64,000 nt of DNA from Nocardioides islandensis (GCF_015352455.1 NZ_JADKPN010000008.1:62001-126000); one strand, 5' to 3'; shown: positions 33,282 to 42,652, numbered from the stretch's first letter. Numbers and translations are program-made. Notes: generated by a model not told the origin, from the letters alone.

Positions 33282-36200
33282 CTACTTGCCCGTTCCGCCC
33301 TTCATCACGATGGACGCCGCGTTGGTGTTGTTCCCCGTCGCGGGGTCGGGCGTGGTGCTGGTCACCGTGGCGGTGTTGAGGATGGTGCCGACGCTGCCCT
33401 GGACCTGCGCCTCGATCACGAACGTCACCTTGGCCCCGGCGGGCAGGTTCGACGCGGTGCACGTGACCTTGTGGGTCGACTTGTTGTAGGTGCACTGCGG
33501 CGAGACGAACTGCACCGTCAGCTTCTTGTTGGTCAACGGCAGGGTGTCGACGACCGTGATGTCCTTCGCATCGGACGGGCCGCCGTCACCACAGGTGGGC
33601 GTCTGCGTCGACTGGGCGTCGGTCTCGCAACCGGCGTCGTTGTGCACGACGAGCGTGTAGATCACGGTCGGCGCCGGGTTGCCGGAGCGTTGCGTGGCCT
33701 GCTTGTCGAGCCACACGTCGGCCGACGTCGTCACCGTCGTGGTCTCGGTGGCCGTGTTGTTGGCGTTGTTCGGGTCGGGAGTCCGCGAGCCCACCGACAC
33801 GGTGTTGGAGAGGACCGTCCCCGTCGGCACGGAAGCGGCGACCTTCACCGTCAGGTAGATCGTGCCCGTCGTGCCCGGCTGCAACGTGCCCAGGGAACAG
33901 GTCACGGTGTTGTTCTGCACCAGGGTGCACACCGTCTGGTTGCTGCCGTTGACGCCCGAGACGTACGACGTCCCGGCCGGCAACGCGTCGGTCACGACCA
34001 CGTCATCAGCGGTGGACGGGCCGCCGTTCGTCACGGTGATCGTGTAGGTGAGCTGCGAGCCCGCGACGACCGGGTCCGGCGAGTCGGACTTGGTGATCGA
34101 CAGGTCGGCCGACCCGACCACCGAGCTGCCGGTGGTGGCCAGGTTGTTCGACAGGTCGTTGTCGAAGGTGGTGCTGCTCACCCGGGCGTCGTTGTTCAGC
34201 GGACCACGGGTCCCGGGCAGGATGTGGATCGCCACCGTGACCGTCCGGGTCTCGTTCTTCGCCAGGTTCCCGAACGAGCACACCGTCGGCCGCAACGCGT
34301 CACCGGGCACGCCCGCGTTGCACGTGCCTGCGGACGGCGTCACCGCCAGCACCTGGGTCCCGGCCGGGACGTTGTCCTCGACCTTCACCCCGGTGGCCGT
34401 CGACGGACCGTTGTTCTTGATCGTGATCGTGTAGGTGGCATCGGTCCCGGCGACCACCGGCGGCGCTGCGGGGATCGTCAGCGTCTTCGTGATCTGGAGG
34501 TCGGTCACGGCCGTGACGCTCAACGAGTGCTGGGCGATGTTGTTGGTCGTGTCGGGATCGGGCGTCGACGCCGTGACGGTGGCGACGTTGTTGATGTCCA
34601 TCGCCTCGTCCGCCGTGACGTCGTAGTCGACCGTGGCCCGCCCCGCCGTCGATGGAGTGGCGTTCGCCAGCGTGCCCAGGTTGCACACGAACCGCTGGCC
34701 GCCGGTCACGGGGCCGACCAGGCCGCAGGAGCCCTGGCTGGGCTGGATGCTGCTCACCGCGAACGAGCCGTTGGCCAGCATCACGTCGGTCAGGGTCACC
34801 GAGCGGGCGTACGACGGCCCGAGGTTGTCGATGAAGATCGTGCAGTGCGCCGTCTGCCCGGCGAGCAGCGTGGTGTCGGGCTTGCAGAGCTTGGTCGCCC
34901 GCAGGTCCGCACTGTCCTCCACGATCGTGCCCTCGGTGTCGGAGTTGTCCGACGTGTCGGGATCGGGCGTGTTGGACGCAGCAGTCGCCGTGTTGAAGAT
35001 GGTGAACGGCTGAGCCGGGTTGTGGCTCGAGACCAGGTCCGGGTGGATGAACACCTTGATCCGGAAGGTCTTGCTCTGCCCGTTCTTGATGTCACCCAGC
35101 GTGCAGGTCAGCGTGCCGGCAGGAGCCTCCACGCAGCCGTTCGGCGGCGCGATGTCGTTGGTGACGTAGTCGACACCGGCGGGCAGGACGTCCTGCACGG
35201 CGACGTTGGTCGCGTCGTCGGGGCCGTGGTTGGTCACCGTGATGTCGTAGTAGAGCTGGTTGCCGGCGGTGGCCGGGTCCGGGGTGTCGGACTTGCTCAC
35301 GGACAGGTTCGCCCGCGCGTCGGTCACACCGGCCAGCGAGTAGGTCTGCGCGCCGCCCATCGGCAGGCGCACCGTGGTGTCGTTGTTGAGCACGCTGACA
35401 CGCGCGGTCCACGTGCCGACGGGCAGGTTGGGTCCTGCCGGCGAACCGACGACGACCTGCTCGACGACGTTGCGCCGGTCGGTGCCCTCGGTGGCGACCG
35501 TGGCGAAGTTGCCGGTGTCCTGGTTGCCCGCACACGTGCCGGCCTGGTTGCCGGCCGTGACGTTGTCGCAGTCGAACGGCGTGATCACCGGCAGCACCAG
35601 CGGCCGGTGCGTCACACCATTCGGGTCGGTCAGGGTCAGGTCCAGGTCGTTGACCAGTTTCGCTGCGGTGAGATCGGTCGTGGGGTCGCCGGGGCGGTCG
35701 TTCCAGGCGAGCGAGATCTTGACCTGCTTCTGCCCGGGCACGACCGAGACCGGGAAGGCGTCCGTCGGGCCGGCGGCGTCCACGGAGCCCTCGACGAAGC
35801 CGTGGGCCTTGATGAGGTTCGTCGCCGCCAGGGCGTCGACGGTGCCGAACCCGGTCACCCAGTCCGGGCCGGCGCCCCAGGTGGTCGGCACACCCGTGTC
35901 GTTGTTCGGGTTGCCGGCGCCGCTGGTGCCGACCTGGTCGACCGCGGTCTGGATGAGGATCGCCTTGTCGGTGGAGGTGAGCGGGCCGTTGATGCCGTAG
36001 CCGCTCAGTCCGTACTGCTGGCGCATCAGAGCGACCACGCCGCTGACCGCCGGGGCAGCCATCGACGTACCGCTCTTCATCCGGTAGCCGTTGCCCGGCG
36101 TGGGCACGTCCGCCCCGACGGAGACCACGCCGGAGCCGTCGGCCGCGACGATCGGGCCGAGTCGGCCGTCCATGTTCGGGCCGAGGCTGGAGAACGTCGC

Positions 36201-37649
36201 CCAGGTGGAGCCCGGGTTGGGAGTCATGGCGGCGACGTCGATGCAGTTCTTGCAGGGGCTCAGCACCGAGAAGTAGCCGGTCTGGTAGGCCCCGGGGCAG
36301 TTCCCGCTGCCGTCGAGCCCGGGGTACTGCGGCCGGGGCTGGTTCGGGTACAGAGGATCGGTCGCGGAGCAGGTGTACGCGTAGTCGGCGTTGTTCGCCG
36401 CCGCCCAGACGATCGTGCGCGCCGGGAAGCCCGCGTCGCCGCGCGCGATGGTGTCCACGGACGCCACGTCGGCGTCGTACTGACCCTGGAGCTGCAGCAC
36501 GTAGGAGTGGTTGCTCACGTCCATGCCGAAGTTGTTGATCGCGTCCATGAGCGTGGGGGCGCTGTGGTCCTGGCCGTAGGCGACGATGTGGGCCTGGGGC
36601 GCCATGCCGCGCCACTGGAAGGCGGTCCCGCCGTTGGGGCTGTTGTTGTCGTCGTTCTTGTCACTCTGGAAGCCGCTGCCCGCCGCGATGCCGGCCACGT
36701 GCGTCCCGTGGTCGCTGCCGCTGCCGTTGTCCTGCGCACGGTCGATGCGGCCGTCGAAGTCGTGGTGTTCGCTGTCGACGCCGGTGTCCATGATGCCGAC
36801 GACGGTGCCGAGGCCGGACAGGCCGTTGTACTGACCGGACGCCGTGTCGAGCTGCTGGGCCGCGTCGACGTTGATCAGCGCGCGGCTCTTGTCGTTCACC
36901 GGGGCGTTGCGGACCGGGCCCGCCTGGATCCACTGCACCCGGTCGGTCTTCGACAGCTTCGAGACCTGCTTGGCCGACAGCCTGGCCGTGTAGGAACCCA
37001 CACCGTACTTCTCGGCCTTCACGCCGACCCGGGCCAGTGAGGCGGAGGCCTGCTTGGCCGACACGTCCCGGAAGAACTGGATCAGCGCGTCACCTCGCTG
37101 GAAGCGGCTGTCCACCTTGTCGCGCGCCCGGAGCGGGACCATGGTGCGGACGAGGTTCTTCCACGTGGCACTGCGCGTGTTGAGGCTCGGCCGGACGGCC
37201 GCGACGTACGCGGTGCTCGCCCCGGTGGTGCTGCTCAGGTAGCCGACCGGACGGATGCCGATCGCGCCCAGGCCGGCGATGTCGCGACGACCGGCCTTGG
37301 GCAGCCGCTCGAGCTGCACGATGACGTGTCTCGTGGTCGCTCCGTGCTTGATGGAGCGGAGCAGCTTTCGGTCGACGCGAGCATCCGGACCGATGATGCG
37401 GCCCCGGAGATGGATGGCGTAGTCGACCTTCGGCGGCTTGCCGGCCCTGGTGGACGCGGCGACGGCGAGCGGCGAGTGCGCGACGGACGCGGACGCCCGG
37501 GGCGCAGCAGCGCTCTGTGCGGCCGGCGTGGTCAGCCCGACCAGCGCGGTGCCGAGCGCGAGGCTCAGGGCGGCGACGGAGGCGAACGACCCGCGGGCGG
37601 ACCGGGCACGAGATGTGGACAGGGACGTGCGGAAGTAGGGCAGGCTCAT
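33282..37649 (-). CDS. Secreted subtilase (S8) with five DUF11 repeats
   Basis: A 1455-residue exported serine protease. Signal peptide near 16-50; propeptide-like region to about 260; S8 catalytic domain with D288 (GIMDTGVD), H317 (DHGTHVAG) and S529 (SGTSMAAP). The C-terminal half has a beta domain and then five DUF11 modules, marked by phrases such as YDITVTNHGPDDATN, YTITIKNNGPSTAT and YTITVTNGGPSTADD. These repeats are surface stalk modules. No LPxTG or transmembrane anchor is seen; the protein ends MKGGTGK, so it is probably released or wall-bound by other means. Start ATG 37649 has AGGGG six bases upstream. Confidence 0.93.
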   Translation of the reverse strand: MSLPYFRTSLSTSRARSARGSFASVAALSLALGTALVGLTTPAAQSAAAPRASASVAHSPLAVAASTRAGKPPKVDYAIHLRGRIIGPDARVDRKLLRSIKHGATTRHVIVQLERLPKAGRRDIAGLGAIGIRPVGYLSSTTGASTAYVAAVRPSLNTRSATWKNLVRTMVPLRARDKVDSRFQRGDALIQFFRDVSAKQASASLARVGVKAEKYGVGSYTARLSAKQVSKLSKTDRVQWIQAGPVRNAPVNDKSRALINVDAAQQLDTASGQYNGLSGLGTVVGIMDTGVDSEHHDFDGRIDRAQDNGSGSDHGTHVAGIAAGSGFQSDKNDDNNSPNGGTAFQWRGMAPQAHIVAYGQDHSAPTLMDAINNFGMDVSNHSYVLQLQGQYDADVASVDTIARGDAGFPARTIVWAAANNADYAYTCSATDPLYPNQPRPQYPGLDGSGNCPGAYQTGYFSVLSPCKNCIDVAAMTPNPGSTWATFSSLGPNMDGRLGPIVAADGSGVVSVGADVPTPGNGYRMKSGTSMAAPAVSGVVALMRQQYGLSGYGINGPLTSTDKAILIQTAVDQVGTSGAGNPNNDTGVPTTWGAGPDWVTGFGTVDALAATNLIKAHGFVEGSVDAAGPTDAFPVSVVPGQKQVKISLAWNDRPGDPTTDLTAAKLVNDLDLTLTDPNGVTHRPLVLPVITPFDCDNVTAGNQAGTCAGNQDTGNFATVATEGTDRRNVVEQVVVGSPAGPNLPVGTWTARVSVLNNDTTVRLPMGGAQTYSLAGVTDARANLSVSKSDTPDPATAGNQLYYDITVTNHGPDDATNVAVQDVLPAGVDYVTNDIAPPNGCVEAPAGTLTCTLGDIKNGQSKTFRIKVFIHPDLVSSHNPAQPFTIFNTATAASNTPDPDTSDNSDTEGTIVEDSADLRATKLCKPDTTLLAGQTAHCTIFIDNLGPSYARSVTLTDVMLANGSFAVSSIQPSQGSCGLVGPVTGGQRFVCNLGTLANATPSTAGRATVDYDVTADEAMDINNVATVTASTPDPDTTNNIAQHSLSVTAVTDLQITKTLTIPAAPPVVAGTDATYTITIKNNGPSTATGVKVEDNVPAGTQVLAVTPSAGTCNAGVPGDALRPTVCSFGNLAKNETRTVTVAIHILPGTRGPLNNDARVSSTTFDNDLSNNLATTGSSVVGSADLSITKSDSPDPVVAGSQLTYTITVTNGGPSTADDVVVTDALPAGTSYVSGVNGSNQTVCTLVQNNTVTCSLGTLQPGTTGTIYLTVKVAASVPTGTVLSNTVSVGSRTPDPNNANNTATETTTVTTSADVWLDKQATQRSGNPAPTVIYTLVVHNDAGCETDAQSTQTPTCGDGGPSDAKDITVVDTLPLTNKKLTVQFVSPQCTYNKSTHKVTCTASNLPAGAKVTFVIEAQVQGSVGTILNTATVTSTTPDPATGNNTNAASIVMKGGTGK

Positions 37650-37893
37650 CGAGACCCCTTGACGGTGATGGTCGATGGTGTGCGGACTGGCCCCACAGCG
37701 TGACCCGGTCATGACGACCGAACCCCATGCACACCTGAGTTGTGTTGTGCTTAGCGGGCAGTCCTACGCCCGGGTCCTCGGGTGGGGCAATGCCTGGGGT
37801 GGCCCGAGTCCGGAAATGACCCGATATGACTAGTCCCTGACGGCTCTCTCAGGCTCGCGGAGCGGCCACAGGTTGACTAGACCACCTTGGCCC
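37650..37893. other. Intergenic region, subtilase upstream
   Basis: No gene is supported in these 244 bases. A GACTAGTC-type palindrome and T-rich patches lie near 37820-37840. This is presumably the promoter and leader of the subtilase gene, but I cannot define the elements. Confidence 0.4.
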
Positions 37894-39297
37894 TCAGGCG
37901 TCGACCCAGACCACCTTGTAACGGACGCGCGGGTCGCGGTGGGCCCGAGACGTCGAGCCCGCGGCGTCGAAACCCCAGCCGCGCAAGGAGTCTGCGACGT
38001 TGTCGCGGTCCTTCTCCTCGTTGTACACCCCGATGACGAGCCTCCCGCCAGGTGCGACGACGTCCTCCAGCAGCCGGCCCACGAAGTCGGCCCGGCGGCG
38101 CGGCGGCACGTAGTCCAGGCCGGTGCGCACCACCGCGAACTGGCGCGGGGGCACCCAGGTCATCGCGTTGCCGGTCCAGATCCGGTCCGCCCACTGGGGT
38201 AGCCGCGTCCGCGCCAGGTCGGCGAGGCGGGCCGAGATCTCCACGCCGTACGGCTCGAGCGTCCTGCCCTCGGCGGCCGCCCAGACGGTCAACGACTCCA
38301 TGAGGTGGCCGTTGGCGCAGCCGACGTCGAGCAGGTCGCTGCCGTCGGGGACGGCGTCAAGCAGGAGGCGACGGGCGTGCTCCCACCGCGCGTCGTCCCC
38401 GCTGTGACCGGACTGGCCCTGGGGCGTGGCGGCGGCGAGGTACGCCGGCTCGACGATGGCGAGCACGCGCTCGTGCCAGGCATCCTCGTCGATCTGGCCG
38501 CTGAGCAACGCCGCGTCGATGACGCCCAGCTCGCGCCAGGCCCGTTCCTTGCTGGCGGCCAGCGACTCGTCGGGGCGGTTCGCGACGAACACCAGCTCGC
38601 AGCCGGGACGGTCGGGGGCGTCGCGCACGTCCGTCGTGACGAAGCCGGCAGCCTCGAGGTCGCGGGCGATGCCGGCGCGGTCGCGGAAGCGCAGCGTCGA
38701 CTGGGAGGTGAGCGTGGCGTCCTCGAACACCAGCGTCGACCGGAAGGTGACCAGCTCGCCGTCGACGTCGGTCGTCTCGTGCCACGACTCCACGTGTCCC
38801 TGGCCGTCGACGTCGGCCGCGGCGAACGACTCCTCCTTGGTCCACTCCAGCCAGGCCTCGCGGGCCGGGTCGCGGGTCTCGAAGACGAGGTGACCACCGG
38901 GGTTCAGCACGGACCACGCCGTCTCGAGCACGTGCCGCCACGCCTCGTCGGTCACGAACACCTGGGCGACGTTGGCGGTCATCGTCACCAGGTCGAAGCG
39001 GAGGTCCGCGACGGCGTCGATCTCGCCGACCACCCAGCGCACGCGGTCGGCCCCCGGCTTGCCACGCGCGACGTCGACCGAGGCGCCCGCCGGGTCCACG
39101 CCGGTGACGTCCAGTCCCCGGGCGGCCAGCATGACCGCGAACGTGCCGGTGCCGCACCCGAGGTCGAGGACGGTGCGGGCGCCGAGCTCGTCGACCACCG
39201 CGGCGTACACCTCGAGGTCGCTGCGGTCGGGGTCCAGCGGGTCGTAGACGACGGCGAGCCGACGGTCGGCGAACAAGGGGTCGGGCACCCGCCCCAT
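37894..39297 (-). CDS. Double-domain SAM-dependent methyltransferase
   Basis: A 467-residue protein with two class I methyltransferase domains in one chain. Domain 1 (about 5-240) has TVLDLGCGTGTF and TGVDPAGAS with a complete C-terminal lobe. Domain 2 (about 290-467) has DLLDVGCANGHL and GVEISARLADLA. Domain 1 resembles small-molecule methyltransferases, while domain 2 is more divergent. Both SAM loops are intact, so both could be active. The acceptor is unknown. The upstream region offers no obvious RBS or promoter, so ATG 39297 is tentative. It lies divergent from the Tat/DUF4331 operon. Confidence 0.87.
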   Translation of the reverse strand: MGRVPDPLFADRRLAVVYDPLDPDRSDLEVYAAVVDELGARTVLDLGCGTGTFAVMLAARGLDVTGVDPAGASVDVARGKPGADRVRWVVGEIDAVADLRFDLVTMTANVAQVFVTDEAWRHVLETAWSVLNPGGHLVFETRDPAREAWLEWTKEESFAAADVDGQGHVESWHETTDVDGELVTFRSTLVFEDATLTSQSTLRFRDRAGIARDLEAAGFVTTDVRDAPDRPGCELVFVANRPDESLAASKERAWRELGVIDAALLSGQIDEDAWHERVLAIVEPAYLAAATPQGQSGHSGDDARWEHARRLLLDAVPDGSDLLDVGCANGHLMESLTVWAAAEGRTLEPYGVEISARLADLARTRLPQWADRIWTGNAMTWVPPRQFAVVRTGLDYVPPRRRADFVGRLLEDVVAPGGRLVIGVYNEEKDRDNVADSLRGWGFDAAGSTSRAHRDPRVRYKVVWVDA

Positions 39298-39389
39298 TCA
39301 ACCGCCGACCAATCCGGTCGTCCTCAGTGGTCCGAACCTCTCGTGGCGTACGTCACTGACGACGGGCGCAACCCGATGTGGAGGACCAG

Positions 39390-39656
39390 ATGAGTGACAC
39401 CAGCAGAAGGAAGTTCCTCGCTGCGGCAGGGATCGGGGCGGCCGGTACGACGGCCGGACTGATGACCGGGACGGGATCGGCGTCAGCGGCTCCCGCCGCG
39501 GCCACCCGCGACGCCGGCAGCGCCAAGCAGCCCGTGGTGGCGTACGTCGAGCACCACTTCAGCGACCGGGTCCACCTGATGGTCGGCGAGAGGGAGATCG
39601 TCGTCCACGACCGAGACCTGGCCGCGCGCATCCTCAACGCGGCAGGAGGTAGCTGA
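39390..39656 (+). CDS. Small Tat-exported protein
   Basis: An 88-residue protein with a twin-arginine signal peptide (SRRKFLAAAG, then hydrophobic AGTTAGLMTG) and a likely AxA site after SASAA. The mature part of about 50 residues (AYVEHHFSDRVHLMVGEREI) is not assigned to a family. ATG 39390 is preceded by GGAGG. It is the first gene of a three-gene operon with DUF4331, whose start follows this stop by one base and whose ribosome binding site lies within this gene. The Tat route implies folding before export, and possibly export with a partner. Confidence 0.83.
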   Translation: MSDTSRRKFLAAAGIGAAGTTAGLMTGTGSASAAPAAATRDAGSAKQPVVAYVEHHFSDRVHLMVGEREIVVHDRDLAARILNAAGGS

Positions 39657-39657
39657 C

Positions 39658-41052
39658 ATGTCGTCACACCGCGAAGCGCCCGAGATCAGCAAGGACCCCG
39701 TCGCCGACGGCACGGACACCTACGCGTTCGTCAGCCCCGACCGGCCCGACCACGTGACGCTGATCGCCAACTTCATCCCGCTCCAGAAGCCCGACGGCGG
39801 ACCGAACTTCTACGAGTTCGGCGACGACGTGCTGTACGAGATCCACGTCAACAACCGCGGCGACGCGACCCGCGACGTGAGCTTCCAGTTCAAGTTCTCC
39901 ACGAAGGTCCGCAACGACAAGACCTTCCTGTACAACACCGGCCCGATCACCTCGATCGCCAGCCCGAACTGGAACCGGCCGCAGTTCTACACCGTGACCC
40001 GGATCGACTGGAAGGGCGACAAGGTCCGCAAGGAGACCGTCCTCGGCAAGGGCCTGCGCACGCCGCCGGTCAACGTCGGACCCCGCTCGACGCCGAACTA
40101 CGCCAAGCTCTCGAGCGAGGCCGTGCACGCCGTCAAGCAGGGCGCGCGTGTGTTCTGCGGCCAGCGTGCCGACGCGTTCCACGTCGACCTGGGCTCGATC
40201 TTCGACCTGGGGGCGCTACGTCCGCTCAACGAGGCGCACCTGATCTCGATGCCGAACATGAACGGCGTCAACTCGGTGCAGTCCTACAACGTGCACACGA
40301 TCGCGATCGAGATCCCGATCAAGCAGCTGACCCGCGACGGCAGCCAGCCGAAGAGCGCGCTCAGCCCGAAGGCCGTCATCGGCGTGTGGGCGACGGCCAG
40401 CCGCCGCAAGTCCCGCATGTGGGACAAGGACAAGGGCAAGTACGTCGGCCACGGTCCCTGGGAGCAGGTCTCCCGGCTGGCCAACCCGCTGTTCAACGAG
40501 GTCATCGTGCCGATGGCCGAGAAGGACGAGTGGAACGCCCGCCCGCCGTGGGACGACAAGCGCTACACGAAGTACGTGAACAAGCCGGAGCTCGCAGGGC
40601 TGCTGCCCGTGCTGTACCCCGGCGCGTTCCCGAACCTGGCGAAGTACGACAAGCCCAGGGCCGACCTCAACGCGGTGCTGCTCACCGGCATCCCGAAGGG
40701 CGTGGTTCCCGGGTTCCAGAACTTCACCGGCGCGACCCAGGCGGACATGCTCCGGCTCAACGTGGCGATCCCGCCGACGGCCCAGCCGAACGACCTCGGC
40801 CTGGTGGCCGGCGACGCCGCGGGCTGGCCCAACGGCCGTCGTCCCAACGACGACGTCGTCACCATCGCGCTGCGGGCCGTGGCCGGCCTGACCATCCCGC
40901 TGGTCGACCCGTCCTTCAAGCCCGACGGCGCCGCCAGCGCCGCCGCGGACGGGACGACGAACACCAACGCCGGCGTGACCGACAGCTTCCCGTTCCTCGG
41001 CCTGCCCGGTGGCGGGTACCAGACGGCGCCCGGGACCACGAAGGCGTCATGA
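39658..41052 (+). CDS. DUF4331 family protein
   Basis: A 464-residue protein of the DUF4331 family, visible from its SSHREAPEISKDPVADGTDTY start and the conserved PDDHVTLIANFIPLQ-like strand (here PDRPDHVTLIANFIPLQ). The function is not known; the fold is beta-rich. No signal peptide of its own is seen, although many relatives are exported. The gene lies between a small Tat-exported protein and a His-rich protein, with overlapping or adjoining ends on both sides, so all three are likely to act together. It starts at ATG 39658 with GGAGG upstream. Confidence 0.9.
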   Translation: MSSHREAPEISKDPVADGTDTYAFVSPDRPDHVTLIANFIPLQKPDGGPNFYEFGDDVLYEIHVNNRGDATRDVSFQFKFSTKVRNDKTFLYNTGPITSIASPNWNRPQFYTVTRIDWKGDKVRKETVLGKGLRTPPVNVGPRSTPNYAKLSSEAVHAVKQGARVFCGQRADAFHVDLGSIFDLGALRPLNEAHLISMPNMNGVNSVQSYNVHTIAIEIPIKQLTRDGSQPKSALSPKAVIGVWATASRRKSRMWDKDKGKYVGHGPWEQVSRLANPLFNEVIVPMAEKDEWNARPPWDDKRYTKYVNKPELAGLLPVLYPGAFPNLAKYDKPRADLNAVLLTGIPKGVVPGFQNFTGATQADMLRLNVAIPPTAQPNDLGLVAGDAAGWPNGRRPNDDVVTIALRAVAGLTIPLVDPSFKPDGAASAAADGTTNTNAGVTDSFPFLGLPGGGYQTAPGTTKAS

Positions 41053-41417
41053 GCGTCGCCGCAGAGATGGGGCACGAGAACCCGCACGCCGGCCAGGGCT
41101 CGGTGCTGCTCGACATCGGCGGTGACATCGGCGCCCTCGTGGTCGCCATGCCGGCGTCGATGCTCGGGCAGGAGATCGAGATCGACGGCGTGGAGGTGGT
41201 CCACCCCCACGGGCACACGCACGGGCATGGCCATGCGCATCGCGCCCACGTCGCCGTCGTGGACCGCCCCGTGCCCGGCGGGACGCAGCCGTCGCTGGTG
41301 TTCCCCGAGCTCAGCGAGGGCAGCTACGCGCTGTACGCCAAGGGCGCCCACGAGGTGCTCCTCACCGCCGAGATCACCGGCGGACAGGTCACGTTCGTGG
41401 AGTGGCCGACACCCTGA
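41049..41417 (+). CDS. His-rich small protein of the DUF4331 operon
   Basis: A 122-residue soluble protein with a histidine cluster (HPHGHTHGHGHAHRAH, about 53-68), a likely metal-binding loop, placed between two short beta-rich segments. It has no signal peptide and no recognised family. It overlaps the DUF4331 stop by four bases (ATGA). Metal binding or delivery to the DUF4331 partner is an inference from composition and context. Confidence 0.75.
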   Translation: MSVAAEMGHENPHAGQGSVLLDIGGDIGALVVAMPASMLGQEIEIDGVEVVHPHGHTHGHGHAHRAHVAVVDRPVPGGTQPSLVFPELSEGSYALYAKGAHEVLLTAEITGGQVTFVEWPTP

Positions 41418-41425
41418 AAGTCACC

Positions 41426-41468
41426 GGCCCACCCCCGGGGTAGAACTGTCTAGCCCTGGGGGTGGGCC
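41426..41468. terminator. Long hairpin after the DUF4331 operon
   Basis: GGCCCACCCCC (41426-41436) pairs with GGGGGTGGGCC (41458-41468) as a perfect 11 bp stem, with imperfect inner pairing. There is no T run, so it may protect mRNA 3' ends or terminate weakly. Confidence 0.55.
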
Positions 41469-41473
41469 TGGGG

Positions 41474-41505
41474 CGACGGCCTGACAGAGCCGTCGTCTTC
41501 TTGTT
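41474..41505 (+). terminator. Rho-independent terminator candidate
   Basis: CGACGGC (41474-41480) pairs with GCCGTCG (41489-41495) around an 8-base loop and is followed by TCTTCTTGTT. It sits directly before the RTX gene promoter, and the loop bases CTGACA may also serve as its -35. Confidence 0.6.
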
Positions 41506-41516
41506 ACCTTCCACTC

Positions 41517-42203
41517 ATGGGTTCTCTCCCCCCAAGGGCCCGGTTGTTCGCTGCGCTCGCGACGGTCCAGACGATCTGCCTGGCCGCCGTCGCGGTTCCC
41601 GCGTTCTCCGGAGCGACGACGACAGTCACCGACACGACCGGTGCGCACGCGTCCGACGCGCGCACGGCCAAGCGTTCCGTGGTGCAGGGCACCATGGGCA
41701 ACGACACGATCATCACCAAGCGGTACGGCCAGCGCGTCCTGGCCCTCGCCGGCGACGACTACATCCGCCTCGGCAGCGGTGACGACGCCGCGTACGGCGA
41801 GGACGGCAACGACTGGCTGCACGGCAACGACGGCAACGACTGGATCTACGGCGGCGGCGGCAACGACCACCCGCAGGGTGGCACCGGGAACGACCACGTG
41901 TACGGCGGTCCCGGCGACGACGAGCTGGACGGGGACCAGGGCAACGACTGGATCTACGGCGGCGACGGCAACGACTCGATCACCGGCGACGAGGGTGACG
42001 ACGTCATCTACCCCGGTCCCGGCGCCGACGAGGTGTACGGCGAGGAGGGCATGAACAAGATCGTCGCCACCGACGACGGCGTTCGTGACGACTTCTTCTG
42101 CAACCAGATCGTCGTCCCCGCCCCGCCCGGCGTCATCGTCTACATCGGCCACCGCGACCCGCTCGACGCCTTGCGCAACTGCAAGGTCGTCATCAAGAAC
42201 TAG
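41517..42203 (+). CDS. Secreted RTX calcium-binding repeat protein
   Basis: A 228-residue exported protein. The signal peptide (LFAALATVQTICLAAVAVPA) is followed by about eight hemolysin-type nonapeptide repeats (GNDWIYGGGGND, GGPGDDELDGDQGND and similar) that form a calcium-dependent parallel beta roll, then a C-terminal segment with two Cys (FFCNQ; RNCKV). Such short all-RTX proteins lack a toxin domain and are structural or enzyme-stabilising. A standard Sec signal rather than a type I secretion end is used. Start ATG 41517 has TACCTT six bases before it and no SD, so it is probably leaderless. It overlaps the DoxX 3' end by 11 bases. Confidence 0.88.
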   Translation: MGSLPPRARLFAALATVQTICLAAVAVPAFSGATTTVTDTTGAHASDARTAKRSVVQGTMGNDTIITKRYGQRVLALAGDDYIRLGSGDDAAYGEDGNDWLHGNDGNDWIYGGGGNDHPQGGTGNDHVYGGPGDDELDGDQGNDWIYGGDGNDSITGDEGDDVIYPGPGADEVYGEEGMNKIVATDDGVRDDFFCNQIVVPAPPGVIVYIGHRDPLDALRNCKVVIKN

Positions 42204-42639
42204 CCGGGTCCCGCTGGAGCACGTCCTGGCCACGACCGGCGGCCAGGGCGCTGAGCGCGAGCGCGCCGACGAGCAGGCCGAAGTCGCGCAGGGCGACGTC
42301 GTAGTAGTCGCCCAGCGTGACCAGGTCGAGGATGATGCCGCCCAGCCACGCCGCGACGAGCAGCCCGCCGAACCGCGGCCGCCACGCGACGACCAGCCCG
42401 GCCACGACCTCGACCACGCCGACGGCGTACATCGCCTGGTCGGCGTTCCCGGGCACGAGGTCGTCGATCCAGGGGGCGAGGTACTGCGACCAGTCGGTCA
42501 GCAGGTGGGTGAACTTGTCGAGCCCGAACGCGATCGGCGCGATCGTGAAGACCGTGCGCAGCAGGAAGAACGCGGCGTCCGGGCCGGCGAGGGTGGCGAG
42601 CGCGCCGGCCGGGGTGCGGCGGTCGAGGTTCGTGGACAT
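42193..42639 (-). CDS. DoxX family membrane protein
   Basis: A 148-residue four-helix membrane protein of the DoxX type (FFLLRTVFTIAPIAFGLDKF; YAVGVVEVVAGLVVAWRP; LLVAAWLGGIILDLVTLGDY; LVGALALSALA). DoxX proteins are linked to thiosulfate or redox processes, but the bacterial group is diverse. GGAGG precedes ATG 42639. The promoter on the minus strand is strong (TTGACA, 17 bases, TAACGT) and overlaps inverted repeats next to the divergent SufR-like regulator gene, so repression by that regulator is likely. Confidence 0.87.
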   Translation of the reverse strand: MSTNLDRRTPAGALATLAGPDAAFFLLRTVFTIAPIAFGLDKFTHLLTDWSQYLAPWIDDLVPGNADQAMYAVGVVEVVAGLVVAWRPRFGGLLVAAWLGGIILDLVTLGDYYDVALRDFGLLVGALALSALAAGRGQDVLQRDPASS

Positions 42640-42652
42640 GGGTGCCTCCGAT

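Noticed and set aside
31242..37040. A very long plus-strand open frame (about 5.8 kb) across the aldehyde dehydrogenase and antisense to the subtilase
   Set aside because: Composition is Arg/Ala/Gly-rich without domains; it is the expected shadow of GC-rich genes, and both true genes have clear catalytic motifs in other frames.
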